Shown here piece after piece: positions 9,447 to 21,909 of a stretch of DNA of 64,000 bases. Position numbers and translations under genes: made by a program. Source of the stretch: Leidyana gryllorum EB-2025a (lineage: Eukaryota > Apicomplexa). The notes beneath the pieces were generated by a model, which was not told the DNA's origin, searched no databases, and saw only the letters and a list, made by a program, of their open reading frames with translations. Numbering within the stretch: position 1 is the stretch's first letter; each line of letters begins with the position of its first letter. The stretch spans positions 310,001 through 374,000 of the forward strand of contig JBLWGC010000035.1 in assembly GCA_048772705.1 (NCBI GenBank), read 5' to 3'.

Positions 9447-12162
9447 ATGGCAGTGGCAGCACGCTCTCTGCACCGGGCAGATACGGTGAGCAGCGTGGAC
9501 GCTAACCACCTTTCCCATGCCCGATATTCAGGTAGCGAGCCGCTTCAGCCGCACCAGTCGGTCGGCGCGCGATCCCAGCGCCACCTCTTTGACTCCGGCC
9601 AATTTGACGCCACAGTATGTGGCGGCGAGTGACTCTAATATGCGGATCGACACTGTTGGTTTGGAACCAATAGAGCCCTTGGAACACGTCCGATTGAATG
9701 TTCCCGACGAGGATGACGAGCAGCTGAGGTGTCTCACCAGTTGCCGCCGGCGGGTATCGGCATGGGCGAAAGGGTTCTTCGCGCGCAATGTCCCCACTAC
9801 CATTCCGGGGTGGCGGTTGGGCATACAGTGGGCCGTCGCTCTCGCCTTGAGTACCATCCCGCTGTATGTCCGAACCTTCAATAAATTCTTCCGGGGCTCA
9901 GAGATCTTCATTGCTATATCTGCGGTGACTGTCTTTGATCCCACGATTGGAGGACACGTCCGAAAACTCCTGGACCGTGTTGGGGCTAATCTCGCTGCCT
10001 CCGGAATGGCTGCTGTCATTTTTGTTCCCTTAACGGTCGCGGGCTACAGCTCTCTCGAAGAGAATCCCTGGTTGAACTGGCTGCTCTACGCCAATGCCAT
10101 TTTGATAGCTTTCTTCTGGGGATATATTGTCAATTTGTACCCAAAACATCAAACGCTGCCATTCGTCGGAATCAGCTCATCAATGACGCTATATGTGATG
10201 ACCACGGATAATTACTTGGGATCCATGTGGCGGGTCACAGTCGCCAATATACTCGGTGTACTGGTGGGATCCGTAGTATTCAGATTCGTATTGCCAAAAA
10301 GGGCTCGTCTTCTGATCCAAAATGATCTGGTTCAGGTAAATCGGAACACTCCGTGTCTGAAGGGAAAGTTCTCTCGTTTTCAGGTCTTTGAGAAAATCGG
10401 TGAAACACTTGAGCCACTCGTTGTCCTGGAAGCCGGACTGGTGCACTCGGCCTCATTTTTTACCCAACGGCCGCGACGTGCTGGTTCGCTGCTGCGAAAA
10501 TTATCACGCGCTGCTTCCCGCCGGAGTGTCACTCGTACTCCCCGTGCTAATCTGCCTGATCCAGCAATTGCATCAGTCGAGATCGCCTATGAAGAATTTC
10601 GCCAATTTCGCGACGACGTTTGGAATAGAATTGAAGGAATCGCTACCCTACTGAACGCACAGGAACCTCTGCTCCGGCCTGCAGAGCGCGAATACAGCCA
10701 TAATCGACCACACAGATTCCCCACCGCGGAATACCGTCAACTCTTGGACTGCTGCAAACGTATATTCTATCAGATCGTCTCCTTGTATCTCGTCCTCGAC
10801 ACTCACGGCGCTGTCGCCAGCATGGAACTCCCCGAATCAGCCCAAGTGGTGCTGGGCGAACAAGTGAGTCACTCATTGAACTTCATGCACGAATACTTCT
10901 TCTTCTCCTCCTTCTTTCAGTGGGAATACACAGGTTTGGTGAGGATCAAAAGGGAAGAGGGTACCGACAGATCAGAGACAAATCGCGAGGCCGAGACTGT
11001 CAAACGGCATTTCACACAACCAACGGGAGGACTTGGGAAAGCTATGCGACTACCATCTGACGTCTTGCGGGATGTCAAGGCGCGCTTTGTCTCCGACCCG
11101 ACGCTCTGGACCTTTGATGATATGGGGAGCCCTCCTGTTGTAGCCCAAAACTCACGAGAGCCCCTGGCGCCTCCTTCCTTCGCCGCTAATCTAACGGACG
11201 GGACCTCGGGCGATTATCAGAGCGAGACGCGGCCAAGCCTGGGAGGGCTCTCGTTGGCTCGAGATCTCTTTAGAAGTTCAATGGATGAGAGTTCGGTGAC
11301 AGAAACTGAATCTCATGTAATGCGAAGCAGCGGCTCATCAGCCCCTCACCCCCATATTCGCACGCTGGCAACTCTGCCGGCGAAGAAACCCAAGGAGGAA
11401 GAGCCCATCAGCCACTCTCCACCGCGAGAAGTTACTTTGCAACTTCCTATTGAGCGGCGATTGCAGGAAGCCACCGTCGAACATGCGATGTCAATGGGTC
11501 TGCGTGGAGGTGGGAGCCACCGAGGGCACCATCACCACCATCAACATTTGGGCGACCTGACTCCCGCGTCTCCAATGAGTCCTCAGACGCCGAGATCTAT
11601 GGCAGACCAAGACATGTTGAATCAAGTTCTCTCGGAAACAGGACTGGACTTTCACATGGTGGCCAATATTCCCGTGGTGCAATGGGCTCAGGTATACGGA
11701 CCCCTCATTGCAGAGGTCGCACGACAAGTTGCGGGATGTACAATTGAATTGGCGATGTGCCTGAAATCTTTGTGCGCTCGACAAAGTGCCGAGCATCGTT
11801 TGCGGATGACGGAGATCGCGATGGAACGTCTGACTCATCAACGGAATCAATGGTACAGTGCTACGGAGAATTTGATGGACAGTGTACTGAGGGAAAATGT
11901 TGACGGTCATCGACTCAAGGTGGAGGCCGATCAGATGTTGATGCAGACGTGGTTGGGGATGACATCTCAGCAGTATCTACAGCTGGGTCGTGAGGAGCGA
12001 GAGAGCTTGTGGAGGTCATTCGGGGCGACGCAAGATCGTTTGGCCCAAACAGCTCGTATATTGATGGCATTGACAGCTCAAGTGTCTCATTGCTACGAAG
12101 CAATGACGAAGTTCATTGCTGCTATGGGGGGGAAGGTGGAGAAAAACGCTATTGTCTTCTAG
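9447..12162 (+). CDS. FUSC/ALMT-like multi-span membrane transporter
   Basis: Two-exon model, 889 residues: 9447-9485 and 9532-12162 with a 46 bp phase-0 intron. An in-frame ATG at 9517 lies inside that intron and would give 881 residues if unspliced. Residues about 90-270 hold roughly six hydrophobic helices, including WRLGIQWAVALALSTIPLYV, AVTVFDPTIGGHVRKLLDRV and WRVTVANILGVLVGSVVF. The conserved run of a filled membrane block, then P-x-IGG-x-x-RK-x-x-xR-x-GAN, is typical of the fusaric-acid-resistance/aromatic-acid-exporter and plant ALMT superfamily, which move organic anions. The long C-terminal part is cytosolic, with a His-rich stretch around residue 675 and a helical end. Substrate unknown. 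Its stop overlaps the antisense LRR-ankyrin gene by 14 bp. Confidence 0.62.
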
Positions 12163-15100
12163 ACGTGAGTGGGTGGTAGGAGCTCCAACTCTCAGGCTGC
12201 TCGATAGGAGATTGCAACTGTATAGGCATTCGGAGAGGGAGGCCGGCGAAGAAGGTGGCGCAGACTCGACAAAGCGACAGAGGCTCGGGCATGGCATTGA
12301 AATCCCCCGAAGCATTGACTAACCACTCAGCAGCTGCCAGCATCCCCTGAACAGTGGAGGCCCCCTCTGCTCCGCTTTTCTGCTGCAGATCTGAACTCGA
12401 CATGAGAGGTCTGGTGTTGTTGTCAGATGGGGGGCGAATGTCACCGACGCGAGGAGAACAAATACCCAACAGTGGGCCATTACCCCCTCGGCCGGTTGAG
12501 GTTTGAGCAGCGGTTGGATTGGTGGTCAAGTTGACGGTCACCAGGCGTCGGTACGCTGATCGGAGACCAATGATGACCGGTGTCCAGTCCTCAGGAGCTG
12601 CTGGGTCCTCAAACCGGAGATTGGTACCCAATATAGAAGATATTGTCGGCGTTCGAGCACTTCGTTCTCCTCCATCGTCCCACTCGATATCAAGTTCGTT
12701 CCCTTCGGTGGGACCGCTCAGGCCCAAAACAGCCAGAACGTCCTCGGGGGCGTCGCTGATGGCTCGGTCAATGGCCTGAGAATAGCACATAAATGTGTCC
12801 TCCTGAGAATCTGACTCACTTGATCAATGCTTGGCGCTGAGGTAGTATTGCGAGTCTCCATGACGGCTTCACTCATGTCCATCTCCGTCTCATCGCCAGG
12901 TGGGGCTTGTGGGACGTTTGCGGTAGGGATTGGGGGCAGACGTCGACAGGCAATGAGCCGAGGGTTGCGAACGCGAGTGAAAGCTGGTGAGGCCGAGTGG
13001 CGTCGCCCGGGAACGCCACAAGACAGCATTGATGCCGGCGGAGGGGGTGGCATTGCGGCCGATGTTCCCACCGAATGCCGCATGGTCGGTCCCAATGCTG
13101 GAGTATACCGATCACTGCGTAGCAATAACAGCCCCTCGGATGTGGTCTGCACAGATGAATTTGAAAGACGTCAATAGAACCGAGCGTAAACGAGACGAAT
13201 TCAGACAATACACTCGATCAAAGAGAGCAGAGGTCGTAATGCACTTACCAAACGAGGAAGATCCTCCAGCATAGGAAAGGCAGTCGCGAGCATTCTGACA
13301 CCTCGGACCACACAATGGTCACAGATTGGAATGCTACAGCATCTGCAACGGTGATTGGCCGTGTAATACTTTGGACTCCCATTCTGAGCGGTTCCTCGGG
13401 CCGTTTTCAGTCGATGAGTGGTGCTTTTGGGCATAGTCATTGCCAGCGAACGAGTGACACGCTGTGCATTAGACATCCAATATCCCAATGAGCATGACAA
13501 ACAATACTGCAAATAGCAAAGTGGAGAATAAAGAGCGGCAGAGGGAGACGCGGTGAAGGGAGAGCGGCAAAGGGAGACGCGGCAAAGAAAAATCTCTCTC
13601 ACTCACTTGTCCAAGCTGCTCGTCGAAGAGACAGCGCGTGGTGGCAGATTTGTGCACGACGACGAGCTCAGCCTCTGTACTTTGAAGAGGGTTACGTACG
13701 AGACCCGCTTTGGGCACGCAGCCACTCGTCCCATTGGTGATCGACTTGGGTATCCGGGTGCTGAAGTCTAGTGGACCTTTGGGGACACCGAGATAGAGTG
13801 AAAAGACGCGATTAGTCCGCAAGTCTTTGTGGTATCGGTGACACGGCAATTTGGCCAATAAAGTATCAGCAACTTTGTTCAGGTGAGTCTGTTCAGCCTG
13901 GGACAGCGACTGGCCTGTCGCCCCATTGGCAACAAGCAACCGCGTGAGAAACTGTGATAAGCGGTGATCTGCAGAAACAACAGGAGTCAAAAGAGACGGG
14001 GAGAGGGGTGGATTGAGTGAGCGGAGACGATAGATTGTTTACTCACCTTGCATTTCCATTGCTCGACTGATTATGGTACTTTCAGCGGAATCGGGATTGT
14101 GGTTGTCAGAGGCACTGGAAGCGAGGGGGAGCGACGCGCCTCGGTTGACGAGCATTGATATGATCTGAGGTTCCCCAGCAACAACAGCGAGTTGAAGAGG
14201 AGTCCGTCCAGCCAAGTCTTGCGCGTCTACTTGTACTAATGGATGATATAACAGCGTCAAGACGATCAGTGGTTGTCGAGCCAATACCGCGGCGTGTAGG
14301 GGGGTACTCCCAGTACTCTATCACTATTTTACCAAATCAGGTTCCAATCCTTACGTCCGGTAAGTTGACATTCGCCCCACGCAGCATCAGGATTTGCAGA
14401 CTCCTCAACAACCCCCGCCGGGCCGCAAGATGCGTAGCCGCGCGGTAGGCATCTTGTGGGTCAGCGACATCCAAATCTTGACGAATATTTGGACACATCT
14501 GCAAAGTGAGGATGAGTGACGAACGATGTGCAGCCGCACAGCTTACATTGAGAAACAAACAGGCAAAGCGGTCGCTTTGCTCTGCGTTTGGAGAGCATTG
14601 TAATAATCGAGAGAGTAGAGTCGAGCCCTTGTGGTCTCGAAGTCCAGCTAATCGCGCCCTGTCGCTTAGGGACACATTACTCAATATATATATAAAGTCC
14701 TGCTGTCGATCCAAGGTCGCCAGGTCAACCAGTATCTCAAATAGCAGAGAGTCTGATGCAGGACGTTTCGAGGTCACCACACGCGATGCTATCGCTAGGA
14801 GCGGCACCGAAAACTTCCCAACCCCTCCGTTTCGAGCCAGCAGGTTGCCCTTCGGCTCAGGGCGGGGAGGACTCGAACCCGTACTGCTAGCATTGCATCC
14901 GAATGGGTACATCCGTAAGAACCGTAAAACTGAATCTTGCATTAGCCATGATGACAATCGGCACGCCTGAGTGCTGATGCTCGGAATCAAACACGAGGGA
15001 CTGGGAGACGCAGTTGCCAACGTTTGAAACTGATCCCGCAATACTTGTTTCGTCTCTTCGGCCGGGACTTTCCGACCATCCAACGCTGCCCCACTCTGCG

Positions 15101-18100
15101 GCAAACCCGTCGCACATGAGCTTCCAGCCAAATACTCCTCAAAAGCCTTCTTAGCGGGAATGTCAAATGCTGATTGACTAACAGCATTGCGAATTCGGGC
15201 AAACCTTTGAATCAGAAGTCCAACCCGTTTCGGGACATTCGGGGGACTCAGAGTTCGTGCGGGTGCCAAGTGTGTCAAACGGATTTGCCGCCTCTCCACA
15301 ACAGCCTTACTATTCGTCGGCGCCAGTGTACGAGCAGACGGAATCGGACCTTCTGCTGACGCCGCCCAACTGCTATGTGAACTCGATAGTCGGCTTACGG
15401 GCACACTGATCTGTTGGAGACTCAGCGAACTGTCCCGCAGTCTCCGTGCTTGTTGAGGTCGATCCGCCAGAAAGTATTGTGAGTGAAGCAGCGGTAGTTT
15501 ACGTACAGCTGACGGCGGATTCAGATCGCATTCTGTGCTTGTCGTCTTGACATTCTTCACCTTTCTTGCGGTTAAGGGGGCCAATGGCTCATCAGCTCCA
15601 TCTCGGCTCATTGGCGGGGAAACGCTGGTCATCCCCAAACTGTCAGCAGTGCCCATCACCTGATATAGATTTGACGGTGTGCATATACGGTCAGTGCTCG
15701 TCACACGGGGCGTGGCCTTATATTTAGGCTGTGGCCTCCCCAGCCCTAGAGGATCCTTGAGAATAATGTCCAGACATGCACGAACGAATTGATTGTCCTG
15801 AACAGCCTGTTCGTCTGCAACAAAATTCGATAAGATCGACCATTCAAACCAACAGTCAACTCACGGGCTCGTTTTCGTCCAGGAGATGCATCTGTGGGAG
15901 TTGGGTCGATGAATTCTGCTACTTCTAGGGCCAATGCTTTGAGGTCAGGTCCAGTCACCAATTCCATCGACCCCTCTCGTAATGTATTGCTACCCGTCGA
16001 TGAATACGAGTCTTCCAATTCATAGCTGTGCTTCGTCTTCGGTCGAGCAGAACTCAAGGCGGTATGAGTAGCGAATCTGAACAGGCGAGACGTAGTGGCC
16101 GAATCATGTCTTGGTGTCAGTAACGTCTCGGCTAGCTGCAGCGAGAGTTTCTCTGGGGGCGAGGAGGGAACGGAACCCAATGTATGTAATGCATAAGCTG
16201 ACAGTACTTACGGCCATATCGGCTACGCTCAGTGTCCGGATTGCGATCTTTGTCAACGTCACTGTCGGGTCTCGGCACGAATCGAACCACCGAGTTACGC
16301 CGCGGTCTCGTGGGACCGCTGGCAGAGTCATCGTCTTCGTCGGACTCCGCCGAAGGCTCAATGTTTGGCCCTGTGTGAGCAGATGGTGCCGGTCCAGGGG
16401 CTGTTGTCGTGGTGGACGCAATCTTAATGCTTCGACCACCACAGACTTTCCAGAAGAGCCATTGGCGTTCAGCGCGCAGCAACGTTTTGGTGGTCTCCAA
16501 TTGTCCGCCCGCTACATCACGAGGGGTCCGATTGGAACCATTAACCCGCAAAACGTTTGCTCCTGAGACCGCACTAAAGTTCGCGAACAGCCTGTCGTGG
16601 TGGGTGACTTACCCATGTTGACCAACTGATTGACGATACGAGTCAGGTTTGCGTGGGCTGCGAGGTGAAGGGGAGTCCAGAGCGCAGTCCCTCCCCGTTG
16701 ATCTATGTCAAAGCAAGCGACCTCCACCAAACTCTTCCTCCGACTCCTCAAGGTGAGATGCGAGGAGCTTGAGAAGGCTCGGTGCCGCTGTTGTAACAGT
16801 CTGCACTCGGCTATGAAGCTGAAAGCTTGAGTTTGACTCCTTCTGGCAGCCAGATGGATGGGTGCCCATCCCTCGCGGCCCACAGCGTTGCAGTCAGCGC
16901 CGCGCATCAGTAAGAGCAGCGCTATGGCAATGGAGCGATCACCACCCGAGTCAAACACAGAGAATAGAACATGTAAGGGAGTGTTCCCGTCACGGTCCCT
17001 GTAATTAGGATCAGCTCCATGTCTGGATTGAGAATGGATCGAAACGAGAGTCACAGCTTACTGCAACAGGAGTGCAGCCATCTCAGTGTCAGTGTTGACT
17101 GCAGCTACGTGGAGCGCGGAGCCAAATACGCCGCCTCCAAAGTCTGGAGAAGCTCCTGCCTATTGAGATCCAACACTGATTGTAAAGGGGAAGTCAGCAG
17201 GCAGCCCACCCACCCGCAGTAGTCTTTCGGCACAGAGGATGGACTCCGCTCGTACTGTGTGAAGCAGTGGAGAGAAGTGTTGGTCATCCAAGGCGTCGAC
17301 GATTGCACCAGCGCGGAGCAGAGCATCGACAACCCCAATGTTGCCTTCGGCTCCGGCCACATGCAATCTGGTTCGTTTGCTCTTGTCCACGGCTGAGAAG
17401 AGAGCATCCGTTGATAGGAGGTGGGCAATGATGTGATACCTGTGACGCGAACAGGACGTTTCGACAAGAGCGCTATGGTGGCAAAACAGGGGAGATATTG
17501 GGGAATGTTGCCATAGGGCGAGCTGGACAAGCCGAGATCTTCTAGAGTATATCCAGCTTTGGTTACTGCTTCGGTCAAAGCTCGGACATCATGAATCCTT
17601 TCACTGAAATTCTTCACAGCCAGAGCCAAGTCGTCTCCTGTGACTTTCCGAGGTAAAGGAGGGGCACAGAATCGTGTCCAGTCAATCGATAATTGTACCA
17701 GTGAGGGTAGCAGAAACAGGGTGGGCGGCAAAAGAATCAAGGGGTCTGCATGGACAAAAAGACCGCATATTGTTGATCGTCGATTGAAGACCTCTACCCA
17801 CTGTTTCGCAGATTGACTACCTTGAGAAACAAACAGTGCCGTACTTCGGCTGGAACCTTCTCCAACTGCAGTTCGGATCTGGTGAAGCGCACACACACGA
17901 GACGTCACAACAGGGTTGTGCACGCGCAAATCAGCATCGCGTTCATAACAGATGTAACCATGCGATAGGCACAGTACCTGATTATTGTCGGCCGATATAA
18001 TGGCAAGTTTGCTTCCAGTATAAAATATGGAGGCGGGTAATTCATGTAGATTGTTTCCACTGGTAAAGAGCTCAGACAGACATTTGCATTCGGCAAGACC

Positions 18101-18555
18101 GTCAGGGAGCTTCTCAAGACGGTTAGAGTCCACTCGAAGCGTTTGCAGCGACTTGCAGTGCAAAATGGTTTCGGGTAGCGTCGTCAGTCTGTTGCCACGT
18201 AAGTCGATCTCCTCCACCTTGGACAAACACTCGAATATCTGTGAACAGTACGCTAAATCAGGGGGGTTCATCATATTACTCCACGCACCTCTGGATCTAT
18301 GGACCCGATAAGAGCTCGACTCACAACGAACTTGCGAACAACAGCCAGACGGTCTCTTGAGGCTACTTCTAGTACATGGCTCAAAGATAGTTCTTCTACA
18401 CCAAGTACTGCATCTCGGGGAACTTCTGCCACCGTTTTGGTGGCATGCAGTCGTCGCGAGTCATTAACCGTACGACCTTTCAAGTCTCGAGCCGTGACGC
18501 CTTCCGATAGAATCTGCGATCCTTCTGTTGATTTCCTGGACGCAGCTACCAACAT
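12149..18555 (-). CDS. Large LRR-ankyrin repeat protein, 13 exons
   Basis: Exons: 18555-18325, 18238-17440, 17392-17210, 17155-17062, 17022-16613, 16562-16212, 16152-15865, 15814-14355, 14317-14047, 13968-13607, 13461-13249, 13146-12820, 12775-12149. All phases match and the total is 5616 nt, 1871 residues. After a short N-terminus come leucine-rich repeats (VEEIDLRGNRLTTLPETILH, LQTLRVDSNRLEKLPDGLAE). Then ankyrin repeats run across several exons (KRTRLHVAGAEGNIGVVDAL, GGNTPLHVLF-like units, TALWTPLHLAAHANLTRIVN, DAYRAATHLAARRGL, STGSTPLHAAV, GRTPLQLAVVAGEPQIISML). A Cys/His patch (HRCRCCSIPICDHC) could bind metal. The C-terminus is disordered. Probable scaffold; partners unknown. Head-to-head with the SPC25-like gene (46 bp between ATGs). 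Confidence 0.8.
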
Positions 18556-18601
18556 TGCTTGCGTGGCATGGGGGCCAACTCCTCAAATTTTGTTGTATGA
18601 C

Positions 18602-19761
18602 ATGAAGTTCCGCAGGGCGACCAAAGATGCCCCCCAGCCCGCTCAAGCCTCCACCGCCCATCTTGAGGCTATCCAAGCTGCCCACATGGGTACTTTCGTA
18701 GAGGAGAGTACGTCAACACACCCTAACCTGCTCCCTCTACTCCCCCTTCAGTCGTTTGCGGAGACTGCTACTCCGAATATGAGCTAACGCGAACGATGGT
18801 GGAAGCCATACAAGATGTAAGCGCCCACAGTGAAAATCAGTCTTGGTACTGTGCCTCAGATTGTTTCTAGAGCCACCAGGTCGCAGGATGATGCAGAAAA
18901 GCTCTTCCGTGTCGACAATACATTCCCCAATACAAGACTTTGCATTGGATTGCTCCAGGTCGCTGCTGGCTGTTGCGCTGTCCTGCCCAAGTTTAAGAGT
19001 GTATCGCGAGCCTTCATCCTACTGTGCGCAGTGAGTGCCCTATGCTCTTCGTTCCCAGACTTCCGCTCTTGCACAATTAGGCACTGTTCGGTCTCTGCGC
19101 GTTAGCCGGATGGGTTTATGATACTTTCATGGCCGACGGGCTGGTTATGGTTGTTGACGACTCCACAATACGGAAAGACGACTCCGCTCAGAAACTGGCT
19201 GTGACTATACATTTCGATCGAAGTCAAAAGACTTTCCGCTTGGCTGTGGCCCCCGCGGCAGACATCCGGACAGGGATCCAAACGGCCTTGTTCCGCTTCA
19301 AGCAAATGTATCAGCACACCTCCATCGTACAATTCATTCAACAAATCTATTGGGCAACCGTCACTCGTCAGAAGACTATCGGGCGCGTTAAGGCTTTGCT
19401 TGCTGGGGTGGTGCCCAAATCGTCAGAGGAAGACGACGACGGAGCTACCTGGGAGTGGCTCAGCACTCCAGGCACCCTGCCGATCGGCGAGCAGCAGGCT
19501 AACTTCAACGCAGCGCTGACTGTTCGGTCACCCAAGAACGGCAACAAGAAGAACGATGAAGCTGATGGTGATTCTGCAAACCAAGGATATGGGGGATTAG
19601 TACTTGAAAGACCCATCACACAGTACTATGACGAAAAAGGGTGGGTGATATCGAATGTGATCGAACGTGTTTGCGCACATTCCTGCAGATCGGTCTTACA
19701 TTCATCTGTGGCCAAGGATGTGAAAGCGCTGTTTGAGAGATATTATAAGCAACGGAAGTGA
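18602..19761 (+). CDS. Signal peptidase complex subunit 2 (SPC25)-like
   Basis: Five-exon model, 324 residues: 18602-18707, 18752-18816, 18860-19030, 19081-19640, 19689-19761. The last intron (48 bp, in frame, no stop) is optional; retention gives 340 residues. The layout fits SPCS2: a cytosolic N-terminus with DDAEKLF, two close membrane spans (TRLCIGLLQVAAGCCAVLP and SRAFILLCAALFGLCALAG) separated by a short loop, then WVYDTFM and a cytosolic domain with a beta-like stretch QKLAVTIHFDRSQKTFRLAV. SPC25 binds the catalytic signal peptidase subunits and the translocon in the ER membrane. Assignment rests on topology and short motifs. The segment after residue 220, with DDDGATWEWLSTPG, is an acidic extension. 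Confidence 0.55.
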
Positions 19762-19815
19762 CAAAAATGGTGTTTGATCCGCGAAGTTGTAAAATCTAAA
19801 AGCATGCTTATGTGA

Positions 19816-20782
19816 TCAGAATCCTTCGACCTCAACAGTTTGAGGGGGAGCAATGACCTCGTCGTTCACATTCCGGTCGTGCAGAGCACATGCATGGTAT
19901 TGCAGGGTCGGCTCGAATGAAAGGGACCACACCAAGGCGGACACACAAGCGGCGAGCTGAACAAAGGAGAAACAGGCACCCCAGCCGGTGAGGACCATCA
20001 TGATTTCTGCATAACAATCGTATCCAAGTATAATTGAGTGTTGATGAGTGCTTACCACAGATGCCAGCCAAACTGAATAGACCCAGATTGACCCAGCCAA
20101 ATTCCTCATAAGTACCCTCGTCATGGTAGGACTCCATGTAGAACATGGCAACGCCGTACAGTATGAGGCAAATGCCATGAGCCAGAGCTGAGAAATAGAA
20201 GAGGGAGAAATCGGTCTTAGTCTGAGTGTAATGCAACCACCACCGAGTTTGAAGGAAGTGGTAGCCGTACACGAAAGCCAACAGGCGGAGACCGACAACG
20301 AAGAGGTCGAGGACCAAGGCAGCATTGAAAATCTTGGATCCAGCACGGAAGCCACGACTGAACTTGCTGTTGTCAGAGACGAATGCCTGCCACATGAGGA
20401 GACAGAAAACGCCAGCAGCGTACGCGCCAAGAAGTGTGACAATGGTCAAAGTGAAGGTGGGAGATGTCCGAAGACGTTCGGAGAAATTGTACAGATCGAA
20501 AGTGAAAGCATTCCGTCCACCGTGGCCGTGATATACGCACAAAATCAGCAATAGCGAGATAGTCTGCGCCAGAAAGCCCAGTCTCATACTCGGGTACACC
20601 ACACAAGAGATGGTGTCGCTGAAGAGCTCGCCTTTGGTCCTCTCGTTGGGGTCGTATGCGTAGTCATCTCCTTCAACAAGACCCCAATCTATTTTAGAGG
20701 GCTGCTTTGTAGCCTCCCTTGTGCGCTCGGCGTAGACGTCGCCCGCATTCCAACCTCCGGAAGTTGCCCCTGGATCGTACAT
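19816..20782 (-). CDS. Multi-span membrane protein A, paralogue of the gene at 20865
   Basis: Two exons, 20782-20056 and 20006-19816 (49 bp phase-1 intron), 305 residues. No recognised family, though the four or more spans around 250-300 residues recall MARVEL-type proteins. Hydrophobic helices near 65-85, 110-135, 150-175, 195-220 and 235-275. The segment KFSRGFRAGSKIFNAALVLD and MESYHDEGTYEEFGW match the divergent neighbour (KFARGYRAGTKMLSQGTMLD; MEAYHSTGTSEVWGW). The intron before the last membrane segment is at the same place and phase in both. The N-terminus is cytosolic-like and Tyr/Asp-rich. Function unknown. Confidence 0.75.
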
Positions 20783-20864
20783 GATGTTAAAATGCTCCTC
20801 AAAAGCCCACTAGAAGGCTTCGCGCATGCACACGTGGGTGCACCACACGTATTGAGAACCTGTC

Positions 20865-21845
20865 ATGTACTTCACGTACGTTGTCCGACCGGGCGAAGCG
20901 CCCATGGGGCGTTCCCCCAACTTCAATCCGTTCTGGGACGCGTGTATGAGTTGGAATCTTCGTTTGGGTCTTGGCCTCCAATTGCTCTCGTTCATCGTCT
21001 TGGAGATTGTCTCGCTCATTGGGGGGACCAGCGGATTCGGTTTTGTTCACATCACTACTTCTGATGCTCGAATGACATCCTCGTGGTGTGCCCTCATCGC
21101 AATCTACGCGTCTCTTCTGTGGACTTTGAGTGCGTGCCTCATTCAGGGCTTCCGCAACACTGGTGATGACGAAGGGAGGTGAGTCAATCATGAGTCTCAG
21201 CTCGCTATGGAGATCTTCAGTATCAAATTCGCTCGCGGGTATCGTGCTGGAACCAAGATGCTCAGTCAGGGAACCATGCTCGACATTATCATCGGGTGCA
21301 TGATGACTCTTTTCTTCTACGCTCAACTGAGCTATTTCGAGGACGCCTGGCAAACTGAGGCCATCAAGCCCAACCCGATGGTCATCCTTGGCTACTTCAC
21401 CCGCATCTTGCACTGCGTCGTTCTCGGATTGTACGGCTGCGGCTTCTTGTTCATGGAGGCCTACCACAGCACCGGAACCAGCGAAGTATGGGGGTGGTTG
21501 ATGCTGACCCTCTACAAAGTTGCTGCTGTCTCTGGTAAGCGATAGCAAGTCGTTCAACGGTCATATGGTATCGCGCGTGTGTGTCTCGCGTGTTTGACAG
21601 AATTCCTGGCTGTGATTTTAAACAGCCGTTTGTTCGATTTGATCTTCACCTTGTCATTCTTCATGGCCACTGCCGCCGCTTTCCTGTGGGCCCAAGCCTT
21701 CGAGCCCATGATAGTGGCAAATGAAGTTATGATGGATCAATCTGCGTTGCGCAATGAATTCTTCAAGTCTCGGAACTCGATGGCCTACTACGGTCCTCAG
21801 GTGGAAGACGGCCAAGAACTCATCCAACAGGGTACTCGGCAGTGA
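20865..21845 (+). CDS. Multi-span membrane protein B, divergent paralogue
   Basis: Three exons, 20865-21178, 21221-21534, 21601-21845, 290 residues; introns of 42 bp (phase 2) and 66 bp (phase 1). Spans at about residues 35-55, 70-95, 125-145, 160-185 and 195-240. It shares KFARGYRAGTKM and GFLFMEAYHSTGTSEVWGW with the minus-strand neighbour, so the two arose by an inverted duplication. The first intron has no counterpart in the paralogue, while the second is conserved. The C-terminal tail ends with a hydrophilic stretch after FEPMIVANEVMM. Function unknown; a vesicle or plasma-membrane role is a guess. Confidence 0.75.
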
Positions 21846-21909
21846 ACGATTTTTTGATCTTTGTATTTTCTAAAGGGGGCTCCCCATTCTACCTTGAATA
21901 GCTAACACG

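Noticed and set aside
14660-14700. TATATATATAAAG as a promoter TATA box
   Set aside because: Lies inside a coding exon of the LRR-ankyrin gene, where it encodes part of DFIYILSN; no gene starts nearby.
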